A DNA stretch of 64,000 nt from Macrosoma leucophasiata (taxonomy: Eukaryota; Arthropoda; Insecta; Lepidoptera; Hedylidae), in the NCBI GenBank assembly GCA_036365455.1, contig JAWQUS010000032.1:17244001-17308000 (forward strand), given 5' to 3'. Of this stretch, positions 39,101 through 51,100 are shown piece by piece. Made by a program: the position numbers and the translations under genes. The notes beneath the pieces are model-generated. The model did no database searches. It saw nothing but the letters and a program-made list of their open reading frames with translations, and had not been told where the DNA came from. How positions within the stretch are numbered: the first letter of the stretch is position 1; every line of letters starts with the position of its first letter.

Positions 39101-42100
39101 CTAGCTGACCCGGAAAACGTCGTTCTGCCGTTCGTTCGTGTAATGGAGGTGGCAAACAAGCATGCAGTTCATATTGATGTTAAGTGATTACTGCAGCCTA
39201 TAGATACCCGCATAAAGACGGTCAAAATGCAGATGCGTTGCCACCGCTGAGACCTTAGTTGTTTTGTCTCTGTGATAGTTATTACGGGGCCATACATTAC
39301 CATCTTACCGGAACACGATAGTGCTGAACACTACCATTTGGCGGCAGATAGGTAATGCGGTGGTCCTACGTCCGCGAGCTCCGTCACTGGTGGTAGAGCT
39401 CATACAAACATCGCGGTAGCTGGAAAGCGACCGAAACGTCGGGTAAGTGTAGAGCGCCAGATATCCCGGTCCTGACATACCTCTCGTGCCTCATCTACCT
39501 TCATCATGCTCTTCATACATGCACGCCGATTCCTAAGACTTTTGACCCCACCATCAGACAGAACTCGACCTATTTGGTCATGTATGTATTATTGTATGTG
39601 ATTTCTAAAATGGCAGTACAGAGACAAGTACAAGTACTCAATACTCAATATTTTATTGCACCATAATGTACCTACAACATAAGGATTATGGACCCTGTAG
39701 GGCACCGCAACGTAGGGAGAGGAGGATTTATACTTTTTTTTTTAATGTAATGGCAGTGGCAAACAAGCATGCAGTTCACATTGATGTTAAGTGATGACTG
39801 CAGCCTATAGACACCCACATGAAGACCAAGGCCAAAATGCAGATGCGTTACAGTGGTAACCGGCAGGCATAACACCTTAGGCCTCAGGCACTCCTGAGGC
39901 CTAAGGTGTTATGCCTGCCGGCTAAAATATTGAGTATTGAGTACTTGTACTTGTCTCTGTACTGCCATTTTAGAAATCACATACAATAATACATACATGA
40001 CCAAATAGGTCGAGTTCTGTCTGATGGTGGGGTCAAAAGTCTTAGGAATCGGCGTGCATGTATGAAGAGCATGATGAAGGTAGATGAGGCACGAGAGGTA
40101 TGTCAGGACCGGGATATCTGGCGCTCTACACTTACCCGACGTTTCGGTCGCTTTCCAGCTACCGCGATGTTTGTATGAGCTCTACCACCAGTGACGGAGC
40201 TCGCGGACGTAGGACCACCGCATTACCTATCTGCCGCCAAATGGTAGTGTTCAGCACTATCGTGTTCCGGTAAGATGGTAATGTATGGCCCCGTAATAAC
40301 TATCACAGAGACAAAACAACTAAGGTCTCAGCGGTGGCAACGCATCTGCATTTTGACCGTCTTTATGCGGGTATCTATAGGCTGCAGTAATCACTTAACA
40401 TCAATATGAACTGCATGCTTGTTTGCCACCTCCATTACACGAACGAACGGCAGAACGACGTTTTCCGGGTCAGCTAGTCAATTTAAAAACTGAACCGACT
40501 GTTTGTTACCGCTGATTTCTCTATTGGTTTTGGGCAGGATTTGAACCAGAGATCTCTGAAAATATAAGATACAGCGACCTTACCACTTTTATTAGGTACC
40601 TACCTTGAAAGTGGAATAAAATCGTTAATGCCCCGTGCCATAGAGCTACACGAGCCACAGGCCCTTTACTGGTGGTAGAACTCCAGTGGCTTAGCTCGCG
40701 GACGTAAGCACCACCGCATTACCTAATATACTTGCCGCTAAATGGTCGTGTACAGCACTATCGTGTTCCGGTTAGGTGGTAATGTACCTGTAATTTCCGG
40801 CACAGAGGCATAACACCTTAGGCCTCAGGAGTGGTAACGCATCTGCATTTTGACCTTGGTCTTTGTGTGGGTGTCTATAGTGCAGTCATCACTTAACATC
40901 AACGTGAACTGCAGGCTTGTTTGCGACTTCCATTACATAAGAAAAAAAACCTTGAATGTAACGAAACACATAAACAATTTCACGCACACATTTAAACATT
41001 TGGGCGACAGGCATAGGAAGGACCATTTGGTCTTGTACTTTGACAGAGGGGAAAGCCTGCATATGGTTACTCCCCTCCGGTCCGCCGCTGCCGGTGGCCC
41101 GTGTTGCTCTATGCCCTTTGCACACTTCTAAGACTTCTTTGTATGCGCAATATTGTTCGATAAAACGCACTTTTTTTGTCGACGGTTCGAATGACGTGTT
41201 ATCGCGTATTTCTCAAAATCAGACGATCTAGACAAGTAGTCCACGTACAGCTTCTGAGTTAAGTGTCTTGATTAATTAGTGAAAAATTTCCTCACCTTAG
41301 GCCTCAGGCACTCCTGAGGCCTAAGGTGTTATGCCTGTTCCGGAAATTACAGGGCCGTACATTACATACTGAAGGAGTTTTGGCGGGAACCTTGAAAGAA
41401 GCGTATGGTGCTCTTATTTTATGTCATTTTCTTGGTGTATTTTTAAGTTAAATTGGATAAAGTTGATGGCATTTTGTTTGATATAGGTTTATTACAGTGC
41501 CCGTGTATAGTGAAATAGAATAACAGTGCGAAAACACGACCTTTCAGGTTGCCTCCAAAACTTCATTGTAAAATATGTTCTGGTAAAGTAGCCATCGCTT
41601 TACTCGAATAACTTGACTGTAATTCACTTGACTGACATACTTAATAAGTAATTGACTGACTATGTTATACTAACTTTTACGCTGCTTATATAAATACGAA
41701 ATATCGTTTTACTTGACACTGGCAATATGCGTAATAGCAATGCCATAATTTAATTTAAAAAAAATATACTGAATGAAATACCCAGTATTTTAACTACATT
41801 ATATTAATATTATTACCATAATTTAATTTTGAAATAAAATGAAAGAGGTTGTTGTCAGCATCTCAGATATATTTTTTTATAATATTTGCATAAACAAATT
41901 TGAAGTTATTTAAGAAAAACGACGAAAATTGACCATTCCCCCCCCCCCTATCTCTGAAACTACTGAACTTAAAATTTTGAAAAAACTGTGTAAAATATTT
42001 CTTTGCCTATAGATTACTGGAAAACCTATAAGAAGTTTTTAATTACATTACTTACTCTGTAAATGCACTAAATACGGAACCCTACACTGCGCGTGGCCCG

Positions 42101-45100
42101 ACACGCACTTGACCGGTTTTTAATTATTCAGGTAGATGGTTGTATATGTTTATGGACATTTGATAAGTGCCGGAAGAGTGGAGTTCTAGTCGAGATGGGG
42201 GTAGCCTCAGTTAATTTAATCTTTTCTACTAACTTTCTATTATCTTTTGTACTGACTCTACTCGTATGTTATCATGCATAAACATTAACATTGTAAATTA
42301 TCACAAAGCAAATTAATGTTTTCATCTAGCTACTGAATGAAGTCAAGGTTTGTAATAATATAATTATGTAAACAACATTAATTAATTAAAAGATTCACTC
42401 AAATTAACTTTTGACATTTGTATTGTGACATTTGTATTGTCGTTATGCGGGAGAATTTCAAATGCATCGACTTCGTCGAATTCGTTCTACGGTTTTTTTA
42501 TGTTATAAAAGTGACAAACAAGCATGCAGTTCACATTGATGTTAAGTGATGACTACAGCCTATAGACACTCACACAATGACCAGAGGTCGAAATCTAACG
42601 TGCTATGCCTCTGTGCCGGAAATTACAGGGCCGTACAAAATGGTGTATATGTTGCGGCTAATATCCGAAGTACCGATACGGAACACTCATGGTGAGATTC
42701 ACAGACCGCACTACGACTTTACTTTGAGCAAAGTATGCTTAGAACTGTCAGAAATGTATGGGTTTTGACAGTTCGAAGCGTACTTTGCTCGAAAGTAAAG
42801 TCGTAGTGCGGTCTGTGAATCTCGCCATCAGTTCTATCCGGCTAAAACTAGGTGTCGCCAGTTACCGTTGGTTAAACCTGAGTGTAACACAGACTTATCC
42901 ACAGTTATTACTTAATCGGTGTTTAACAAAATATTAAGACTGTCTGTAAAAATTTTACTATCAGCAAAAAAAAAATCCAACACTGCGGTAATGCGGTGGT
43001 GCCTACGCCCGCGGGCTCCGTCACTGGAGCTCTACCACCAGTAAAAAATTGCTTACCACAAATGTCCTCCATATTAACTCGACGTTAAAGGAACTGTACA
43101 CACATATTATGTACAATATATACACTACAGGACACACAAATAGAACAACACAAAAAAACGTTAACTACATACGTTTAAATGCGGAATAAAACGAATAAAT
43201 CTCTCTCTCACAAAAAAAATATAATAGACGAATGAAAAATTAATGAAAAACTTCAACATTCTCTCGCCCGCATCGCGACGCGGCACTAAAATGTATTAAG
43301 TACTGATTACACAATGGTGTTTACGTGTTACCATCAATGAGGTGCTTCGGTTTCATAGAATAACGTACACCGTTACAGTGTTCATCAAGAAATAATGCAC
43401 ATCGAGCCTATGAAAGTGACAATCGGCTAGTTTCGACTTTATAGAGCGTTATCTCTGCTGCACTCTGCCTACGCAAGCATGCATGAGCCATACATTACCA
43501 TCTAACCGGAACACGATAGCTCTGAACACTACCATTTAGCGGCAGATAAATTTGGTAATGCGGTGGTGCCTACGCCCTCGAGCTCCTCCACTGGAACTCT
43601 ACCACCAGTAAAAAATATTACTTATCTCCTGACAATAACGAAACGAACTGGTGGTAGAGCTCCAGTGACGGAGCTCGCGGGCGTAGGCACCACCGCATTA
43701 CCTAATTATACTTGCCGCTAAATGGTAGTGTTCCGGTCAAGTGGTAATGTACGGCCCTGTAATTTCTGGCACAGAAGCATAACACCTTAGGCCTCAGCAG
43801 TGGTAACGCATCTGCATTTTGATCTCTGATCTATGTGTAAGTGTGTGCTGAATTGCATGCTTGTTTGCCACTTTCATTACGTAAAAAAAAATCATAGCAC
43901 CCCTTGCCCCGCCGATACTATGATCGGTACCACCCGAATCAGGATAAGCGGGGCCGCCGGACAGGAGCCGTTTTTTTAAGACTGTATATCATATGGGGTG
44001 ATTTGCCATAATCGCCACGCTTGGCATGCGGATTGTGCGATCGCCACGTCACGACGCTAAATGGTCACTTATGTATACATGCGTTAATGCAAAAAAGAAC
44101 TGTATAAATGTATGAATTACAAGTAAGTAATACCACCAACATCAGTAAAAAATATTAATGACCCCCTAGGGGACTGTAGGAAACTGTACCTTAATCGATT
44201 GAATTGTTTCACGCTAATAATTGTTACTAATGACGGCAAATGGCGTCTATTCTCAGATTATGAGTAATGGGCAATTGTTCTAGGATATTGCGATTTGTAT
44301 TAAGAAAAAAATCTTTTGGCATATCGAGTTTAGAACAAAATATGACGACGGGTTATTATATGTATGTATCTTCACGCCAGGTACCTAACGGGGTAGGCCG
44401 AGAATGTAGAGCGCCAGATATCCCAGTCCTGACATACCTCTCGTGCCTCGTCTACCTTCATCATTCTCTTCATACATGCACGCCGATTCCTAAGACTTTT
44501 GACACCACCATCAGACAGAACTTGACCTATTTGGTCATGGCAGGTCAGTCTTGGTCTTCCTGGGCCTCTGAATATATCTGTTTAGTTATTCGCTCATTCG
44601 ACATTCTTTCTATATGCCCGAACCATCGGAGCATGCCTTTTTTCATTTTTACACCGATACTATAATTCACACAAAGCCTCTTTCTTACATCTTTATTACG
44701 AACGCGAACGTGATACACCGCAGATCGCACGGGTTATTATGATTTAAAAAATACCTATAATGTACTTCATATTAAGTATGTATGTAACGAAAGCACGCAG
44801 TACCTATATAGGCACTTACGTCAACGCTGCAGCCCATGAATATTAACAAAAAAAAGCCGTTGTATTCATGCGGTTACAATGCCGCTCTCGACTCTCTCGA
44901 GAGCTAATATACATATATTTTATGCGGGTAAAGGTTTGCAGGTAAAATTACGGAGCATTTAAATATTACAGTTAGCATTTCCATAACGAACTTATTGATG
45001 CAACAGGACTTAATTTTAAAAAATGACACTTCTAGTCAAACAGACTTCTTTTCAACTGCACTCCAACTGCTTTGCAGTTGATACAAGCAATAAAACTGCA

Positions 45101-48100
45101 AACCAACCGTTCAGTAAGATGACATTCGGTACAGTGTTAGATAGGTTAGGATAGGTCCAGTCCGTCTGCGTAAGACATTGTTTTTAGTCCCAATCGCGGT
45201 GGAGTTGGACCCTGAACTATTTTGAGCCTGTTAACCATTTACACCCAAACCCGAAACGAGCATCTATACGCCACACAGTTTGTCCCAGCGCGGGGATCGA
45301 ACCCTCGGATCAAGTGGTCGACGGTCGGCACAAACCACTATGCCAATCGGGATGTCAAAGTTTTTTACCGATTTTATCATACACTAGCTGTACCCGCGAC
45401 TTCGTACGCGTGTGAATTAATGATATAGTATCTACCCGGATGAAGTCGAGGGCGCAGCATCAGTATAAAAGTAGCCTAAGTCACTCCTTCACATATATTT
45501 TTTATCTTGTTTGACATGTATATCAATTGTTGTTCACTTTAATTTATTTTGTTTGTCTTTTGACGTGTCATAAGAGGTGCCTGTCACCCTAAATGAATAA
45601 ATGAGTTTCTGATTCTGATTACATAAGCTATCTGCCAGTGAAAGTTCCGTCGAAATCGGTCCAGCCGCTCCCGAGATTAGCCCCAACAAACAGACAGACA
45701 GACAAAAATTGTAAAAAATGTTGTTTTGGTATATATTATTATGTACCGTATATACATGCATATGCATTTAGAAAAAATATTTTTATATTACAAACAGACA
45801 CTCCAATTTTATTTATTTGTATAGTTTTACTATATTTACAGCATGCTGGTGGTAGAGTTCCAGTGCAGGAGCTCGAGGGCGTAGGCACCACCATAGGTAT
45901 CTGCCGCCAAATGGTAGTGTTCAGCACTAATCGTGTTCCGGTTAGATGGTAATGTTTGGTCCCTTAATAACTATCACAGAGACTTAACAACAAAGGTCTC
46001 AGGGGTGGTAACGCATCTGCATTTTGACCTCTGTTTTTGTGTAGATGTCTATAAGTCGCAGCCCAGTGGCGGACTCGTCGTCAGGGGCCCGGGGGGCATT
46101 TGGCATTTGGAGGCCCACAAGCGCGTGACGCATGAGCAAAAAAAAACACATTGCCCTCTGTAAACTCTACAAATCTTTTATGATTCCCAGCGACCCGTCG
46201 ATATCCCTCAGAACCGGAGGCCCGTGGCGGTGACTGACTATGACTATGAATGACTATGATTATGACGAACAGATTTTTCTTTTTCTTCTATGAAGGAATT
46301 GAAAACTTTGATGATTATATGATATTATTATGTATCGGTTAAATTTGATTATTAAATTGGTATTCATTAATACCTATTGGATTATTATTAAAAGTCATTA
46401 ACTATAGGTAGATAGCTTGTAACCCGACAGTGCAAAAGTGTCCTTGTGGACCAATTTGAAATAAATCATTTGAAATATATTTTATTTTAAATAAAATCGA
46501 CTTCAGGCGAGACTCGAACTCGCGGCCTACTGGGAATCTAGTCCAGCCGCTCTTCCAATTGAGCTAATGAAGTCCTGCCCGATTTGTCAAATCTTTCCTT
46601 CACATTTATTGCCTTGCTTTATGGTAGCAGTAGCGCCATCTATTGCCAACCATGCTTTGTTAGGCAACCGATATAATCGACTTTTCAGTTTATTGAATAT
46701 CGTAAAGAAGTCGCTTTTACCCTTAATAATTGTTTTTATATTATTTCGCATTAACACATGCTTGTGAAATATTTTTTATTTTAAAGAAAAATGGAAAGAA
46801 AAATTTGACTTCAGGCGAGACTCGAACTCGCGGCCTACTGGGATTCTAGTCCAGCCGCTCTTCCAATTGAGCTACTGAAGTCCTGCCCGATTTGTCAAAT
46901 CTTTCCTTCACATTTATTGCCTTGCTTTATGGTAGCAGTAGCGCCATCTATTGCCAACCATGCTAGTCCGGCAACCGATATAATCGACTTTTCAGTTTAT
47001 TGAATATCGTAAAGAAGTCGCTTTTACCCTTAATAATTGTTTTTATATTATTTCGCATTAACACATGCTTGTGAAATATTTTTTATTTTAAAGAAAAATG
47101 GAAAGAAAAATTTCACTTTAGGCGAGACTCGAACTCGCGGCCTACTGGGATTCTAGTCCAGCCGCTCTTCCAATTGAGCTACTGAAGTCCTGCCCGATTT
47201 GTCAAATCTTTCTTTCACATTTATTGCCTTGCTTTATGGTAGCAGTAGCGCCATCTATTGCTAACTATGCTAGTTAGGCAACCGATATAATAGACTTTTC
47301 AGTTTATTGAATATCGTAAAGAAGTCGCTTTTACCCTTAATAACTATATATATTTCACAAGCATGTGTTAATGCGAAATAATATAAAAACAAATCATTTG
47401 AATTTTGAATTTTTTAATTTCAATGCGAGTAACATTGACAGTTTAAAAAATCAAATAAACTTGCTTCACGGCCCGTTTACTTACTCGATTAAAACATCAG
47501 ATTCAACTGACAGATTTTAATGCAATTAGCATTGCTTAATCACGATCTTTATTGCGATATTTCTCACGGCCATGGTCGGAACATTGCCACTGCTTTTACG
47601 AGGGACTGACGACACGGCTTGAGTTGAAATACAATTGTAACAATTCGTACACTCACAATTAAATTGCGGTTTTTAGGATTCAGTTCGGTACCTAAAAGGT
47701 AAAAACCGGACCCTATTACTTAGTCTTCGCTGTCTGTCTATCCGTCCGTCACCAAGCTGTATCTCATAAGCCGTGATAGCTAGAAAGGTGTTTTTTTACT
47801 AATTATGCATTTCTGTTGCGGCTATAACAACAAAAATACTTACTAAAAATAAAAAAAAATAAGATAATGTATGTAACGGTAGCAGGTAGACGCTTTTCTT
47901 TTATAGATGATGGTACAGAACCCTTCGTTAAGAGAACTTGATGAGTTTGATTCCATCTCGAACATAAAAGTTTCGATATTTAGCAAGTGTTACAAAAATA
48001 GAAATAAACTTAATTGTACATTACTGGTGGTAGAGCTCCAGTGACGGAGCTCGCGGGCGTAGGCACCACCGCATTACCTGATTTACTTGCCGCTAAATGG

Positions 48101-51100
48101 TAGTGTTCAGCACTATCGTGTTCCGGTCAGGTGGTAATGTACGGCCCTGTAATTTCCGGCACAGAGGCATAACACCTTAGGCCTCAGGAGTGGTAACGCA
48201 TTTGCATTTTGACCTTGGTCTTTGTGTGGGTGTCTATAGGCTGCAGTCATCACTTAACATCAATGTGAACTGCATGCTTGTTTGCCACTTCAATTACATA
48301 AAAAAAAAAAAAAAAAAAAAAAACATTAGGTAAATTTACAAAATACGCAATAACATTATCTATTATATAAAAATAAGTCGAGTTTTCCTTCCTGACTTTA
48401 TAACTCCAGAACGCACGAACCGATTTCCACGGTTTTGCATTCATTGGAAAGGTCTCGGGCTCCGTGATGTTTATAGCAATAAGAAAATCCAGGATTATAA
48501 AACGACATCCATGCGGGCGAAGCCGCGGCTAACAGCTAGTTATGTATATAGATACAATAAATGGCCTTATCGCTCGATAAGTCTCTACCAGACAACCGTT
48601 AGGAAGATGAAAAAATGTGATGGAATAGCATAGGATTGCGAAAACAAGTTACCTTTTAGTAGTAGGTAGTACCTAGGTTTTAGTACAGCGCTCATCAAGA
48701 AATAATGCACATCGAGCCTATGAAAGTGACAATCGGCTAGTTTCGGCTTCATAAAGCGTTATCTCTGCTGCACACTGCCTACGTAAGCATCCGTAGTCCG
48801 GTATTGGTCAAAACTTGATCGAAATGATCGACAAACGTCAAATAGGTAAGGTGCGAAAGAGATAACGCTCTACAGATCCGAAATAAGCCGACGTCTCTTC
48901 CTGAGGTCGATGTGCATTAATTCTTGTTGGATACTGTAGGTACATACATAATAACATACTAAGACCAATAACACAAATAGGGAAAGACTAGTGGTTGTCT
49001 AACTTTTACGATCACAGCACACCTTATTTTTCTACTGGTGGTAGAGCTCCAGTGACGGACCTCGCGGGCGCAGGCACCAACGCATTACCTATTATACTTG
49101 CCGCTAAACGGTAGTGTTCAGTACTATCGTGTTCCGGTCAGGTGGTACCTAATGTAGTAGGGCGCTGTAATTACCGGCACAGAGGCATAACACCTTAGGC
49201 CTCAGGAGTGGTTACGCATCTGCATTTTGACCTCGGTCTTTGTGAGGCTGCAGTCATCACTTAACATCAATGTGAACTGCAAGCTTGTTTGCCACTTCCA
49301 TAACATAAAAAAACCTCTTTATTTCATGAAATTACACTTTACGTCTATAACGCATTCTCTCAACGGGCGCGCTATAGACTAATATAGTGATCTGTGATAA
49401 TAATTTAACAAAATGACTCACATGATTTGAGTTTGTACCACTGATCCTTAAATGTGTCGTAAATTTTATCTGTTACGTTAATTAATTTAGTCATTCTGTA
49501 TATAGGTAGATTGCCAGACGCGCACAGACTTTAGTTGAGATATTTTTTATTATACCTACACATGCTACAATAGGTACTTTATCGATAAGACAGATATTGT
49601 CAACATTTTTCTACAATGCACGAAATCTGGCCCTTTTTGCGACATGATGCAGATTGCAGATAACAAACTTTATTACCTATGTATAAAAATATTGTTATAT
49701 TTTGCCTTGGATTTAAGTAGATTGATCAGTTGTTCTTGATAACTTTCCATGAAGGCAGGTGTCAAGAGGACAAGCCCAAAGACCTGCCCGCATGTCGGCG
49801 AAGCTAACCCCACGCAGGGGTCCATCGCCCGATCACGGTTCCCCACACCTCTATAGAGGTAAGAGAAGAAAGTACGCGATCTTGATAAAACTTAATTACG
49901 TACCAACTACCTACAACTATACCTACAATATACTATACAAAGTGACTCAATTTTATATTAAAGTAGCTTTAAAGGACATCAAATGAGGTCATTTCTTATT
50001 CTAAGTTCTCTTAAAAAGAAAAGTAAGTAGGTATCTAGTTACATTTGATGATGTACTTACCTACTTTAATTTAAGTAATTTAAGTAGGTTCATCATTTAC
50101 CCTTCCTTTTTGCTTACCTAATTAGTAACTAGCTTCTAATAAGGTAAGCAATTTTTGTTAGCAAACTAAAAAACATTTACTATATCTATATATACCACTA
50201 TATATAGTGGGTATATACCTATGAAACATATATACCTATATATCTATGAAACATTCAAAACGTAGTAAGTATATCAAGATTACCAACAAGTTGGTAAGTT
50301 GGTAATATTTCTATTTATTACTATTTTTTTAATGTTGACATAATCTAGGTATAACTGACAAATTAATATTAACATTGCTGAAGATTAAGACCAAACATTT
50401 TATGTATTCTATAATTATTCTGTGTTTTTTTTTTAATGTTTCTAATGTGTTATTACTATGGGTGAAAGAACCTGAAATAACTGAATTTTATTTTTATTTT
50501 ATTTCTTTTTATAAAAATCATTAATATACCTACTTTAACTTAAAAAAGTTACTTTTTTCAATGATCGTAGGAGAATAAGTAAGTGGTGTATTAAGATCGA
50601 TTTAAGGTTCTCAATACACTTTAAACAGTAAGTATAAGTAAGGTACTTACCTACATGTCTGTCCAAGAATAAATTGTTCACAACACCTGTCTGATAGGAA
50701 ATCAAGGAACTATCTGTCATTGATAATATTGATAAAAGGAGGAGTCCACTCCCCTACTTTATCTGTTATCACCAACAATGAAGTCTACTTGCGACAAATA
50801 TTTTGCTATACTTCATCTCAGGCGTGATTCATGATAAGTTAGTCACATTATTGAATAATTATCTTTTTAACATGATATATGTTTATACCATTCCACACCC
50901 AAGATGTTTGTGACAAGTTTCATACACTGATTTGTACAAAAAAAAAAGAAAAAAGTTACCTTGTACTTACTTAGTTTTAGCTTATAAATGTCTACCTGGT
51001 ATTTAAAATTCCCCCAAATAAAAAAGCCTTTGCTAAAAACATTAACACACCATACTGAACATAAAAACTTTATTCTGGAGAGTAAAAATAATATAAATAA

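Larger units (their letters stand above)
38289..41289. repeat. 3-kb near-perfect inverted repeat
   Basis: Arms 38289-39654 and 39924-41289 (1366 bp each) mirror around 39789; translated frames in the arms are identical and only about one indel was seen. The 269-bp loop holds part of a SINE A and a 29-bp hairpin. Each arm holds SINE A, SINE A2, LINE C and LINE H fragments and a Helitron-like end. Confidence 0.92.

Noticed and set aside
38347..41231. Identical protein frames at 38347/41040 and 38408/40889, as if a duplicated gene pair
   Set aside because: They are translations of SINE A and MITE E fragments in the palindrome arms, with no protein homology signal.
44267..44665. 132-codon plus-strand frame beginning [10 protein letters not shown]
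   Set aside because: It reads antisense through a LINE C-terminal fragment; the same false sequence appears at 3139-3567 on minus.
46499..47410. CRISPR-like array (regular repeats and spacers)
   Set aside because: The unit is about 307 bp and near-identical throughout, with no short repeat/unique spacer pattern, in a eukaryotic genome.
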